DNA of 64,000 nucleotides. Origin: Thermococcus sp. 2319x1. Lineage in GTDB: Archaea > Methanobacteriota_B > Thermococci > Thermococcales > Thermococcaceae. A program made the position numbers and the translations under genes. Under the pieces are notes generated by a model. It had not been told where the DNA came from. It ran no database searches and was given only the letters and a program-made list of their open reading frames with translations. Where the stretch lies: the NCBI RefSeq assembly GCF_001484685.1, contig NZ_CP012200.1:924321-988320 (forward strand), given 5' to 3'. This document shows positions 1 through 8,478 of the stretch, one piece after another. Each line of letters opens with the position of its first letter. The first letter of the stretch is position 1.

Positions 1-1
1 G

Positions 2-187
2 CTTCACTCATTGCTCTCAGCGTTTTCAATAAAAATCGCAGACGGTGGACATCTGGGCATAGCCCTTTATTACTTTGTAATACTCACATGGATGTCTGCC
101 ATAGGTCTTTATCTCGGTGAGTTTGTGATGGGGAAGATGATGAGTTTTTCAGGGTTGATACTACCTCTAATGGGGGTGGGACTGTGA
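2..187 (+). CDS. C-terminal end of an integral membrane protein (5' end outside window)
   Basis: An open frame runs in from the left edge and ends at a TGA at 185-187. The 61 visible codons encode two hydrophobic stretches, one around the motif LGIALYYFVILTWMSAIGLY and one at the extreme C terminus, so this is probably the end of a polytopic membrane protein. The stop overlaps the GTG start of the next gene (GTGA), which suggests one transcript and a functional link with the surface protein downstream. No family can be named from this fragment. The frame and the overlap are directly visible; the membrane location is inferred from composition. Confidence 0.6.
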   Translation, partial: LHSLLSAFSIKIADGGHLGIALYYFVILTWMSAIGLYLGEFVMGKMMSFSGLILPLMGVGL

Positions 188-2103
188 AAAAGTTCTTCAT
201 AATTTTTCTCTTGACCCTCTTCTTACCTTATGTAAGCGCACAGTCTGTTTTCACTGGATGGATTAGAGTACCTTCTCATGTAGGAATAGAAGGAAAGGAG
301 ATAGAGCTCAAAGATGTATCACTGGATGGCAGGTTTCTAGTGTTAACCCCCAAAGGCAACTTCTTTGTAACCCCCGGAGAGACTGTAAATTCAAGTATCT
401 ATTCCCTTCGTCTCATTTCAGGCTTTGTAAAGGATGACGGTGGTTATGCAAAGCTGAACATCACATTCCCGTACATATTAGAAAATCAAACCCTGCTGCT
501 TGGAGACTACAAAATCTCACTAATAAGTGTGGGCGACAAAGAAGCAAAGATAAGACTGCTGTATAAAAACACGTCAAAGGAGATCCTATACAGCGGAGGA
601 AAAATTGAGTTTAATGAACTTCTCGGGTCGTTCAAAATAATGCCAACTATATTCGATGGTTATCTATACAAGGGTGGTACCAAAGAGATTTATGAGTGGA
701 CAGTAAAGTTTGAAGACTTTAACATAACGGAAGTCAATGGAGAGTTCAGAGAGTTTGTTGGCATATCTATAAACGGGAAGGAACACTGGGTCGGAGTGGG
801 AAAAACAATAGAAGCTGATGGAATCATAATTGACGTAAAAGACCTTGTTGGATCAAGTTATGTGAGAGTTTTAATAAAATTAAAAGGAGTGTACGCAACG
901 TTATCCATTTCGCCCTCGGTGTATAAAGAGGTGGAAGAAGGAAAAGACACCCAAATAGGGCCATATCTGGTGAGAGTTGAAAAGGTATTTTCAGATGGGG
1001 CTTATGTAACTATAAGAAACTTCTGTGGAATGACACTCAAAAGCGGATGGGTGTATACAAACACACTAATTTCTTATGGGGGGCTTTACATAGGGGTTGA
1101 AGGGATAAAGGATCTGAAAACAAAGAAAATTGTAACTCTGGTTGGATTCCTTGAAAGTGAAAAAATTCCAAAACCAGAGGCAGACGTCTTTGTGAACGTC
1201 TCTTTCTCAACCCCCGAAAAGGCGTTGCAGTTTGAGCCCTTTAATGCCACCGTAGTAATTAAAAACGAAGGAGAAAAAGACCTACACTTCGTTGAGATAA
1301 TCCCCAACCTCACCAGCGGGTTTAAGATAACAAGCCCGTATCCAACGTATATCCCGGAGCTAAAGGCAAAGGAGAGCATACACTTTAACCTAACTCTCCT
1401 GTCAGAAAACTCCGGACTTCTCAAGTTGGGCTCCATAAAAGTGCGTGGAAACGTACCTTTTCAGCTATCATGCGATGGCTTTGCCAGAATATCATTTTCG
1501 TCAGAGATCAGATGGATAAACATTGAAAACGCATCTCCTTATTATCTGCTATCAATCCAAAGTTCCGATGGAAGCATTGGAGAGCCTATTCCCCTAAATA
1601 TTACCGTTGTAAACAAAGGAAATACACGCGGACCGTTTACACTTACAATAGCCTTGCCAGAGCATTTTGGAATAATAGGGGATAAGCTAACAGCCTCTGG
1701 AAGGTTTGCATATATAACCGGCTCTCTGAAACCCGGAGAAAACAAAACGTACAGTTTCTACTTTATTCCAACAAAAGAGGGGGAATTTGAAGTGCTTGCA
1801 GCGCTCAAAGAGCGGGAGTACATAGCCAAGAACTCCACCATAGTAAAGATCGAGGCTCCGAAGATCTCTCAAACCCAAATTCCCGAAGGAACAAAAGAGA
1901 CCGAGGTCTCATCAAATTCCACAAAAATTGTGGAAACCTACACAGAAACCATAACCTACACGGAAATTAGAAACACTACCATAGAAATATTTCCAACAAA
2001 ACAAAAGCTCCTTTTTGCAGGCGGGGGATTTGTAGGAGGAATGATTTTCATATTGCTGCTCGCCTGGATCGCAGCAAAACTTGAAGAGAGGAGTGGGAGG
2101 TGA
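184..2103 (+). CDS. Cell-surface protein with CARDB/NEW3-like repeats and C-terminal membrane anchor
   Basis: The 639-residue product begins with a signal peptide (about residues 1-20, ending near SAQ). A long beta-rich extracellular part follows, with two segments near residues 340-440 and 465-565 whose pattern (NEGEKDL, FNLTLLSENSG, NKGNTRGPFTL, GENKTYSFYF) resembles the CARDB/NEW3 repeats of archaeal surface proteins (COG1470-like). A Ser/Thr-rich linker (about 570-605) and one transmembrane helix with a basic tail (LEERSGR) end the protein. The start is GTG, four bases into the end of the upstream membrane gene, preceded by a G-rich site. The stop overlaps the GTG of the DUF257 gene. This fits a three-gene envelope operon; the substrate or partner is unknown. 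Confidence 0.7.
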   Translation: MKKFFIIFLLTLFLPYVSAQSVFTGWIRVPSHVGIEGKEIELKDVSLDGRFLVLTPKGNFFVTPGETVNSSIYSLRLISGFVKDDGGYAKLNITFPYILENQTLLLGDYKISLISVGDKEAKIRLLYKNTSKEILYSGGKIEFNELLGSFKIMPTIFDGYLYKGGTKEIYEWTVKFEDFNITEVNGEFREFVGISINGKEHWVGVGKTIEADGIIIDVKDLVGSSYVRVLIKLKGVYATLSISPSVYKEVEEGKDTQIGPYLVRVEKVFSDGAYVTIRNFCGMTLKSGWVYTNTLISYGGLYIGVEGIKDLKTKKIVTLVGFLESEKIPKPEADVFVNVSFSTPEKALQFEPFNATVVIKNEGEKDLHFVEIIPNLTSGFKITSPYPTYIPELKAKESIHFNLTLLSENSGLLKLGSIKVRGNVPFQLSCDGFARISFSSEIRWINIENASPYYLLSIQSSDGSIGEPIPLNITVVNKGNTRGPFTLTIALPEHFGIIGDKLTASGRFAYITGSLKPGENKTYSFYFIPTKEGEFEVLAALKEREYIAKNSTIVKIEAPKISQTQIPEGTKETEVSSNSTKIVETYTETITYTEIRNTTIEIFPTKQKLLFAGGGFVGGMIFILLLAWIAAKLEERSGR

Positions 2104-2729
2104 AAGCCTTGAAATTCAAAAACATTTGGAGATTCCCAAAATTTGGAGAAACCGTGCTTTTAGAGTATCCATCTTCGACACTTCCATACAGAGAGCTGGT
2201 TGAGCTGATAACTTGGGGCAAAGAAAACAAAATCCCAGTTGTGATGGATGATATTCTCGATACCCTCTATGTTTACAAAACCCACATGAAGCTCGCGGGG
2301 ATTGATACCGGGATTTTAGAAGACGTTAGGGTAATCAAAACCGGAGGTCGGTTGGAGGTTGGAAACGTTATAAAGAGATTCCGCGTCAGCGATATAATGT
2401 CTCTAATCCAAGAATTTGAAGAAAATTATGAGGCTCTGCTTTCTGAGATGGAACATGCAATTGTCCCAGTGCTTGGAATTGAGAGACTATTTTTGCTTGC
2501 AGATTCAAAAATAGAGGCATTAGCTTTGATAAACATGTTAACCAGATATGCTGGAAGTAGAAGAAGAACCGCGTTCTACTTCACTAACGTTGATGTCCTA
2601 AGAAATAGTGTCCCTTATGTTCTTCCACTATTGGAGGAACTCGCCACAACCGTTCTGCAAATACATAGAAAAGGCGAAGAAATAATTCCCGAAGTCAAAA
2701 AATCCATATCCATGGAGGTAAAAGTCTAA
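2100..2729 (+). CDS. DUF257 family protein
   Basis: The 209-residue protein matches the Thermococcales-restricted DUF257 family by its N-terminal pattern FGETVLLEYPSSTLPYRELV and the following segment with DDILDTLYVY. Members are soluble proteins of unknown function that recall a RecA-like fold without a clear nucleotide-binding loop; I see no Walker A motif here. The start is a GTG overlapping the TGA of the surface-protein gene. The 3' end overlaps the convergent AEC transporter gene by four bases. Its place in the operon suggests a role with the membrane and surface proteins upstream, but this is inference from context only. Confidence 0.7.
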   Translation: MKALKFKNIWRFPKFGETVLLEYPSSTLPYRELVELITWGKENKIPVVMDDILDTLYVYKTHMKLAGIDTGILEDVRVIKTGGRLEVGNVIKRFRVSDIMSLIQEFEENYEALLSEMEHAIVPVLGIERLFLLADSKIEALALINMLTRYAGSRRRTAFYFTNVDVLRNSVPYVLPLLEELATTVLQIHRKGEEIIPEVKKSISMEVKV

Positions 2730-3601
2730 GCAAAAATCCTAAGCACAAAAAACAGAACCAAAGCCATTATCGTTAACACGATGGTAACCCCTATTCCTTC
2801 TTCTTCCCTGAGCCTGTAGTGGGCTAAAATGGCATTTGCCATTATTGCGGGAGGCATCGATGCCTCAACCAGCACCGCATAGAATATTTCCGAACCAGTT
2901 CTTAGAGTCAAAGTAACGAAAACAAACGGTATAGCTATTCTAAACGCCCCTACTTCGAGAAGCTTCCTCCATTCAAACTTCTGGAGATTTATGCGGGAGC
3001 CAAAGTAGATAAGAATTGCAGGAATGCTCCACCAGCCGATTTTGTTCATTCCACCCAGCAGTTGAGAGGGAAGCTCAATCCCAAGCAGTACGAGGGTGAG
3101 GGCAAGTATATTGGCACTGGTGGGTGGAAAGCTAAGCGCTCTTAGGATGCTTTCCCCAAGCGAGGCTTTTCCACTCGAATAATGTGCAGCAACGAAAGTC
3201 ACTACCGGGAGAACTATTAAAGTATTCGTACTTGCATAGATAATCGCGGGGGTTAAATCATCTAAAAACAGGCTCGCTATTGGGAATCCCACTGCGACTG
3301 TGTTTGGATACGTTGAGAGTATCATCAAAGCCCCTTGCCACTTCTTATCCCCTACAAAAAGCCTCGCATAGAGAAAAGATGTCCCGAGACTAAGGGCAAC
3401 AATTAAGAAGACATACAAGAACACAATCTTGATTTCCATCAGATAGGCGAGATCCTTTGAGGCAACGTTTGAAAAGACATAGAGTGTCAGAAGTCCCCGG
3501 GATGCAAACTTATTCAAGTGAGCAAAAGGCTTCTCAGATTTTATTATCCTCCGAAGGATAAACCCTATGGCTATTAAAGCAAGCATCTGGTAAATGTTCA
3601 T
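2726..3601 (-). CDS. AEC family transporter (auxin efflux carrier-like permease)
   Basis: The 291-residue protein is hydrophobic throughout, with about eight to ten predicted transmembrane helices split by a short central loop, as is usual for the AEC/bile-acid superfamily. Typical features include the N-terminal helix starting MNIYQMLALIAIGF, the motif FPIASLF in the first half and a second half with ASMPPAIMANAIL, which resembles the AEC signature P-x-x-x-x-x-x-A. Family members export small organic anions or carry malate; the substrate here cannot be told. The gene stands alone, convergent with the DUF257 gene and separated from the next minus-strand gene by a short gap. Confidence 0.8.
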   Translation of the reverse strand: MNIYQMLALIAIGFILRRIIKSEKPFAHLNKFASRGLLTLYVFSNVASKDLAYLMEIKIVFLYVFLIVALSLGTSFLYARLFVGDKKWQGALMILSTYPNTVAVGFPIASLFLDDLTPAIIYASTNTLIVLPVVTFVAAHYSSGKASLGESILRALSFPPTSANILALTLVLLGIELPSQLLGGMNKIGWWSIPAILIYFGSRINLQKFEWRKLLEVGAFRIAIPFVFVTLTLRTGSEIFYAVLVEASMPPAIMANAILAHYRLREEEGIGVTIVLTIMALVLFFVLRIFA

Positions 3602-3647
3602 GACTCTTAGATAAAAGGAAGGTTTAAAGAATTTTTCGCTTAACTGT

Positions 3648-4067
3648 TCATTCTTTTTTCTTTTTCAGGTACTCCTCATACAGCCTTCTTAGATCCTCAA
3701 GCTCCTCAAGGTCTTCAAAAAACCCGAGCTTTTCGTAAAATGTCTTTAAATTCTCGATGCTCCTGAGTGAGTTCTTAAATTCTCTGGTAAGGGCTTTTTC
3801 ATCAATATCCACACCAAACTCTTCCTTCAATCTTTCTTCGAAATCATGGCCAAGCTCAAAAATATCCCCCTTATGAATCCCAAAAAGCAAATAAGGGATA
3901 TTAAACAGCTTAAAAGCCGCCAGAAGATATCCAAGTCTTTCTAAGTCTGGTTTATTGGATGAGGGTACGTAAAGATACTCAAGTTTATCATTAAAATAAA
4001 CCACAAGATACCATGATTCCGGAGATAGGGGGAACATTTCTGCCTTTTCCTTCCTTACTCTCCCCAT
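3648..4067 (-). CDS. Conserved hypothetical protein, acidic C-terminal helix
   Basis: I do not recognise this 139-residue protein. The N-terminal half is a mixed alpha/beta region (WYLVVYFNDKLEYLYVPS), followed by a segment predicted to be helical and rich in Glu, Leu and Lys, ending in a KKKK run. No signal peptide, membrane segment or cysteine cluster is visible. Its start codon lies one base beyond the stop codon of the cupin gene on the same strand, so the two genes are almost certainly cotranscribed from the promoter upstream of the cupin gene. Confidence 0.65.
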   Translation of the reverse strand: MGRVRKEKAEMFPLSPESWYLVVYFNDKLEYLYVPSSNKPDLERLGYLLAAFKLFNIPYLLFGIHKGDIFELGHDFEERLKEEFGVDIDEKALTREFKNSLRSIENLKTFYEKLGFFEDLEELEDLRRLYEEYLKKKKE

Positions 4068-4068
4068 G

Positions 4069-4413
4069 TTAATCCCTCAACCAGACACTGTCTTCTCCAA
4101 AGTAGTTCAGCTTAACAACGAAGAGCCTAAATGGTTCCTCCCTTTCGTTTACGACCCAGTGAACTGTTTTTGGCTTTACAAGGTATATATCGCCGGGCCT
4201 GGCTTCATACTCCTTTTTCCCAATGCCAAGCTTCGCCTCACCGCTGATTATGTAAAAGAGCTCGTACTGCTTCTCATGATAGTGCTTTGGAACGGTTTGC
4301 TTTGGCTTTATCTCAACTATCTGGGCGTAGCTGCCTTCCGGGAGTTCACCCTCAAACAGCGGTGCCTTCCTATACGTGCCCCTATCGACAAATACCCCAA
4401 CTTCTGCCCTCAT
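4069..4413 (-). CDS. Small cupin-domain protein
   Basis: The 114-residue product is a single-domain cupin. Motif 1 is seen in PKHYHEKQYELFYIISGEA, with the two histidines and glutamates that normally bind a metal, and motif 2 in RPGDIYLVKPKTVHWVVN. Such proteins can be dioxygenases, isomerases, epimerase-like enzymes or metal-dependent sensors; nothing here decides between them. I chose the ATG at 4413, preceded by GGGGATTG, rather than the upstream TTG. A TATA-like sequence in the divergent intergenic region lies about 25 bases from this start, so the message may be nearly leaderless. The gene is cotranscribed with the 139-residue hypothetical gene downstream and diverges from the carbamoyltransferase gene. 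Confidence 0.75.
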   Translation of the reverse strand: MRAEVGVFVDRGTYRKAPLFEGELPEGSYAQIVEIKPKQTVPKHYHEKQYELFYIISGEAKLGIGKKEYEARPGDIYLVKPKTVHWVVNEREEPFRLFVVKLNYFGEDSVWLRD

Positions 4414-4474
4414 TTCAATCCCCAACTGTACATTCCGAAGTTATGTTTAAAAATCCTTCATTTAATCCCCAAAC

Positions 4475-6076
4475 ATGGTTATACTTGGAGTGCACGATGG
4501 ACACGATGCGGGAGCAGTGCTGTTCAAGGGAGAAGAAATCTATGCCGTAAACGAAGAGAGGTTAAACCGGATAAAAAAGTACCGCGGATTCCCAGAGCTG
4601 AGCATAAAGAAAGTCTTAGAAATCGGAGAAGTACATCCGGAAGAGGTCGAGGTAATAGCGGTAGCGGGTATTTTCAGGAAGCAATCAAGATTGTTAGAGC
4701 TTGAGAGAAATCTCAAATCCATATTTGGCAAAGATTTCAAGAAGAAAGTTCTTTTTGTTGAACATCACCTTGCCCACGCTTCTTCTGCATACTTCACCTC
4801 GGGCTGGAGAGAGGCATTGGCGTTAAGTATAGATGCCGCGGGGGATGGACTGAGCTCTTCCATTTATGTGGCAAGAGATGGTGAGATGATAAGAATAGCC
4901 CAGAGCACCTATTTAGACTCTCTCGGAGATTTCTATGCATCGGTTACTGAACTTTTGGGCTTTAAACCGATGAGACATGAAGGGAAAGTCATGAGCTTGG
5001 CAGCCTATGGTAAGCCAACCTACGATCTCTCCCATATAATAGAACTTAGCGGTCTGGGCTTTGAGAACAAGCTGAAAGTAGTAGGTAGTGAAGCAACTAA
5101 AAAGCTCGCCGAATTTTTCAACTACCCCCTATTTGAGGCTAAAGAAATCGCCCAGGAAATGAAAAAAGGCAAGCTGGATGGAGAACTTCAAAAGAGGGCA
5201 ATAGAAATAGCAGCCTCCGCCCAAGCACACCTTGAAAAGCTCATCGATGAGCTTGGGTTAAAACTTAAAAGTTATAACTTAAAACTTGCCTACGCCGGGG
5301 GAGTTGCACAAAACGTTAAGGCAAATGCCGTTTTGAGGAGGCATTTCCCCGACCTATGGGTATTTCCGGCAATGGATGATTCTGGACTAGCTTTCGGTGC
5401 CGCAGCCTTCGTCAAAGCCCAGTTCGAAAGGCTCGATAGGAGATGGAAACCCTTTAAGCTTGAGCACGTCTACCTGGGCCCCTCCTATAATGAGAACGAA
5501 ATTGAAGCCCTCTTAAGGGCAGAGGGACTAAGATTTGAATATCGTGAAGACATAGAAGGGTTTGTAGCGGAGATGCTTCTTGAAGGTAAAATGGTGGGCT
5601 TTTTCCAAGGAAGAATGGAATACGGCCCAAGGGCCTTAGGCAACCGCTCCATCCTCGCAGACCCGAGAAGCAAATATGTTGTAAAAAAGCTCAACGTAGC
5701 ATTGAACAGAGACGTCTTCCAGCCGTTTGCCCCTTCAATGCTGGAGGAGAGAATTGAAGACTACCTCGAGGAGCCCTATCCGAACAAGTTCATGACAATG
5801 AGCTACAAGGCAACGGAAAGAATGATTGAGGAAGCCCCAGCGGTTGTGCACGTTGATAAAACAACAAGACCCCAAACTCTCCTTAAGGAGGATAATCCGC
5901 GCTATTACAACATAATAAAACACTTTGAAGCGGAAACGGGCGTTGGGATGGTTTTAAACACGAGCTTTAACATGCACGGGGAGCCGATAGTTTGCTCTCC
6001 AGCAGATGCCCTGAGAACTTTCAAAAAAGCCAAGCTCGATGCCCTCGTTTTGGAGAACTTTGTTGTATACCAGTGA
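4475..6076 (+). CDS. Carbamoyltransferase, NodU/CmcH/TobZ family
   Basis: The 533-residue protein has the two-domain layout of O-carbamoyltransferases. The N-terminal Kae1-like ASKHA domain starts with LGVHDGHDAGAVLF and carries the metal-binding histidines in VEHHLAHASSAYF together with the acidic motif SIDAAGDG. The C-terminal domain has the YGPRALGNRSILADPR signature. These enzymes make a carbamoyl-adenylate from carbamoyl phosphate and ATP and pass the carbamoyl group to a hydroxyl of a sugar, antibiotic or other acceptor. The acceptor is unknown here and no sugar-pathway genes lie alongside. A TATA-like TGTTTAAAAATCC at about 4451 is spaced for a leaderless transcript beginning at the ATG. 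The length is typical. Confidence 0.85.
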   Translation: MVILGVHDGHDAGAVLFKGEEIYAVNEERLNRIKKYRGFPELSIKKVLEIGEVHPEEVEVIAVAGIFRKQSRLLELERNLKSIFGKDFKKKVLFVEHHLAHASSAYFTSGWREALALSIDAAGDGLSSSIYVARDGEMIRIAQSTYLDSLGDFYASVTELLGFKPMRHEGKVMSLAAYGKPTYDLSHIIELSGLGFENKLKVVGSEATKKLAEFFNYPLFEAKEIAQEMKKGKLDGELQKRAIEIAASAQAHLEKLIDELGLKLKSYNLKLAYAGGVAQNVKANAVLRRHFPDLWVFPAMDDSGLAFGAAAFVKAQFERLDRRWKPFKLEHVYLGPSYNENEIEALLRAEGLRFEYREDIEGFVAEMLLEGKMVGFFQGRMEYGPRALGNRSILADPRSKYVVKKLNVALNRDVFQPFAPSMLEERIEDYLEEPYPNKFMTMSYKATERMIEEAPAVVHVDKTTRPQTLLKEDNPRYYNIIKHFEAETGVGMVLNTSFNMHGEPIVCSPADALRTFKKAKLDALVLENFVVYQ

Positions 6077-6146
6077 GCTATTCTATTCATTATTGCCAAA
6101 TATTTCATCTCGGTAAAATTATAAACACCAAGGAGAAATCTCACTG

Positions 6147-7325
6147 GTGAAGATTATGGCGCTGAGCGATAGGCTTGAGATGGTGAACCCTTCTGAAATA
6201 AGAAAGCTTTTTGATCTTGCCCAAGGTATTGAGGGAATAATCTCACTCGGAATTGGAGAGCCGGACTTTGACACACCGGAACATATAAAGGAGTATGCAA
6301 AGGAAGCCCTTGACAAGGGACTAACACACTATAGCCCAAACATAGGGATTTTGGAGCTCAGGGAAGCAGTTGCAGAGAAGTTAAAAAAGCATAACGGAAT
6401 TGAGGCAGATCCAAAAACCCAGATAATGATAACCGTCGGCACCAACCAGCAGATTTTAATGGGACTTGCAACCTTCTTGAAAGACAACGAGGAAGTTCTC
6501 ATTCCCTCCCCAATGTTCGTTAGCTACGCCCCCGCAGTTATTCTGGCGGGAGGAAAGCCCGTTGAGGTTCCCACCTATGAGGAAAACGAGTTTCGCCTAA
6601 CCGTCGATGAGCTCGAAAAATACGTGACTCCAAAAACAAGGGCATTGATAATAAACACCCCAAACAATCCCACGGGGGCAGTATTAACGAAGAAAGATCT
6701 TGAGGAGATTGCAGATTTTGCGGTTGAGCACGATCTGATGATCTTAAGCGATGAAGTTTATGAGTACTTCGTCTACGATGGGGTCAAAAACTACAGCATT
6801 GCCTCTCTGGACGGCATGTTTGAGAGGACAATAACCATGAACGGGTTCTCAAAGACCTTCGCAATGACCGGATGGCGTTTGGGGTTCCTAGCGGCTCCAG
6901 AATGGGTTGTGGAAAAAATGGTTCGATTCCAAATGTACAACGCAACATGTCCCGTGACATTTATTCAATACGCGGCTGCAAAAGCCTTGAGGGACGAGAG
7001 AAGCTGGAAAGCGGTAGAAGAGATGCGCAGGGAATATGAGAGGAGAAGAAACCTTGTTTGGAAGAGATTAAACGAGATGGGTCTGCCAACGGTTAAACCA
7101 AAGGGGGCGTTTTATATCTTCCCAAGGATTAAAGACACCGGTTTAAGCAGCAAGGAGTTCAGTGAGCTGATGATAAAGGAGGCAAAGGTGGTTGTAGTTC
7201 CCGGAAGCGCATTTGGACAGGCTGGAGAAGGCTATGTGAGGATAAGCTACGCCACAGCCTATGAGAAGCTTGAAGAAGCTATGGACAGAATGGAAAAAGT
7301 GCTGAAGGAAAAGAAGCTCGTTTAA
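6147..7325 (+). CDS. Aromatic aminotransferase, class I PLP enzyme (PH1371-like)
   Basis: The 392-residue enzyme is a fold-type I aminotransferase. It has the N-terminal SLGIGEPDFDTPEHI motif, the NTPNNPTG pocket, the SDEVYE motif and the PLP-binding lysine in NGFSKTFAMTGWRLG. From memory the sequence is very close to the structurally known Pyrococcus horikoshii aromatic aminotransferase PH1371, so the likely reaction is transamination of Phe, Tyr or Trp with 2-oxoglutarate. The start is uncertain. A GTG at 6147 has AAGGAG 11 bases before it, while an ATG at 6156 gives the usual N terminus MALSDRL. A TATA-like ATTATAAAC near 6117 would place the transcript start close to both. Confidence 0.88.
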   Translation: MKIMALSDRLEMVNPSEIRKLFDLAQGIEGIISLGIGEPDFDTPEHIKEYAKEALDKGLTHYSPNIGILELREAVAEKLKKHNGIEADPKTQIMITVGTNQQILMGLATFLKDNEEVLIPSPMFVSYAPAVILAGGKPVEVPTYEENEFRLTVDELEKYVTPKTRALIINTPNNPTGAVLTKKDLEEIADFAVEHDLMILSDEVYEYFVYDGVKNYSIASLDGMFERTITMNGFSKTFAMTGWRLGFLAAPEWVVEKMVRFQMYNATCPVTFIQYAAAKALRDERSWKAVEEMRREYERRRNLVWKRLNEMGLPTVKPKGAFYIFPRIKDTGLSSKEFSELMIKEAKVVVVPGSAFGQAGEGYVRISYATAYEKLEEAMDRMEKVLKEKKLV

Positions 7326-7378
7326 CCTCCCCCAGCAATCTTTTTATCTTTTCTCCCCCACTTTGATGGGGATGAAAA

Positions 7379-8368
7379 ATGCTTCCGGGAAAAGTTCCTC
7401 CAGAAGTGCTTGAAAAAATTGTCTTTAACCTTCTTGGAGTTGAGGATGAGAGGGTTATAATAAAATCTGGTGTAGGCATTGATGCGGCTGCAATAGACTT
7501 TGGAGATAAAGCTCTCGTTGCATCAAGCGATCCCATAACCGGGGCAGAGAAGCACATAGGCTTTTACGCAATAAACGTTAACGCAAACGACGTTGCAACG
7601 TTTGGAGCCAAGCCGAGGTGGTTCTTAGCAACTATTCTGTTGCCGGAAAATGCTAATGAGGCTCTCCTTAAGGAGATAATGGAGGACATGCACAAAAGCG
7701 CCGAAAAACTTGGCATAGCCATAGTAGGGGGCCACACGGAAGTGACAATTGGACTAAACAGACCTATAGTCATCGGAACGATGCTCGGTGAAGTCGAGAA
7801 GGGAAAGTTGGTAAAATCAAACGGTGCAAAAGCTGGAGACGCCATAATATTGACCAAAGGTGCCGGAATTGAGGGAACTTCAATTATAGCGAGTGAAAAA
7901 GAAGAGGAGCTTAGGAAAGTATTTGGAGATGAGTTGGTGGAGAGGGCAAAGGGATTTCTTGAGAAAATCAGTGTGGTAAAAGAGGCATTAATTGCTGCAG
8001 AGATTGGGGTTAATGCCATGCACGATCCCACGGAGGGAGGGATAGCCAACGGATTCCACGAGATGGCAGACGCCGCTGGTTTAGGATTTAGGGTTTATTA
8101 CGATAAGATACCCATAGCGGAAGAGACCAAAAAGCTGTGTGAGTACTTCAACTTAGACCCCCTTGCTCTGATAAGCTCAGGCTCTCTCCTAATCGCGGCG
8201 CCAAAAGAAAAAGCCGAAAAAATCGTGAATGCAATACAAAAAGAGGGCATTGAGGCGGCAATAGTTGGAGAGTTCCTGGAAGACAGGAACACAAAGGTTC
8301 TTGTGAAAGATGGGAAGGAGATCCCGCTAAAAAGGCCAGAAACGGACGAAATCTGGAAAATCTTTTAA
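7379..8368 (+). CDS. AIR-synthase-related protein, HypE-like without C-terminal cysteine
   Basis: The 329-residue protein belongs to the PurM/HypE/ThiL/SelD superfamily. It has an N-terminal ATP-binding domain (SDPITGAEKHIGFYAINVNANDVA, GGHTEVT) and a C-terminal domain with MHDPTEGGIANGFHEMADAAG. It most resembles HypE, which dehydrates a carboxamide carried on its C-terminal cysteine to make the cyanide ligand of [NiFe] hydrogenases. This protein ends in DEIWKIF and lacks the usual PRxC-type tail, so it cannot do that chemistry in the normal way and probably acts on a different small molecule. No other hyp gene is next to it. The ribosome binding site GGGGATGA lies just before the ATG. Confidence 0.8.
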   Translation: MLPGKVPPEVLEKIVFNLLGVEDERVIIKSGVGIDAAAIDFGDKALVASSDPITGAEKHIGFYAINVNANDVATFGAKPRWFLATILLPENANEALLKEIMEDMHKSAEKLGIAIVGGHTEVTIGLNRPIVIGTMLGEVEKGKLVKSNGAKAGDAIILTKGAGIEGTSIIASEKEEELRKVFGDELVERAKGFLEKISVVKEALIAAEIGVNAMHDPTEGGIANGFHEMADAAGLGFRVYYDKIPIAEETKKLCEYFNLDPLALISSGSLLIAAPKEKAEKIVNAIQKEGIEAAIVGEFLEDRNTKVLVKDGKEIPLKRPETDEIWKIF

Positions 8369-8370
8369 AG
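8362..8370 (+). promoter_or_regulatory. TATA-like element for the candidate RNA at 8391
   Basis: CTTTTAAAG straddles the stop codon of the HypE-like gene and lies about 25 bases upstream of the point where a GC-rich, foldable segment begins. This is the usual archaeal TATA-to-start distance. There is no coding frame downstream on this strand, so the element would drive a non-coding transcript. The promoter is inferred from sequence and spacing only. Confidence 0.4.
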
Positions 8371-8390
8371 GTATTTTTCCCTATGTTGCT

Positions 8391-8466
8391 CACATGGCCG
8401 GTTGGAGATGGCTAGACCCTTATCGAAGTTGGTGGGATTTTAATGCCCCTGGCCTAGTACTGCTGC
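8391..8466 (+). ncRNA. Candidate structured non-coding RNA in a convergent intergenic region
   Basis: The gap between two convergent genes holds a segment clearly richer in G and C than its surroundings. In an AT-rich hyperthermophile genome this is the classic mark of a structured RNA. GGCCGG near 8396 can pair with CC(U)GGCC near 8446-8452, which closes a domain of about 55 bases. A second hairpin pairs GTACTGCT with AGCACTAC (8455-8485, one mismatch). No C/D boxes are visible, so an H/ACA guide or another structured RNA is possible. The exact ends and the strand are inferred from the TATA-like element upstream. The second hairpin runs into the end of the opposite gene, so it may instead be that gene's terminator. 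Confidence 0.4.
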
Positions 8467-8478
8467 CTTCAGAGAGCA

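Noticed and set aside
4287-4550. Plus-strand frames around 4.1-4.7 kb
   Set aside because: They lie opposite the cupin gene and in a different frame from the carbamoyltransferase; composition is not protein-like and no ribosome binding site is seen.
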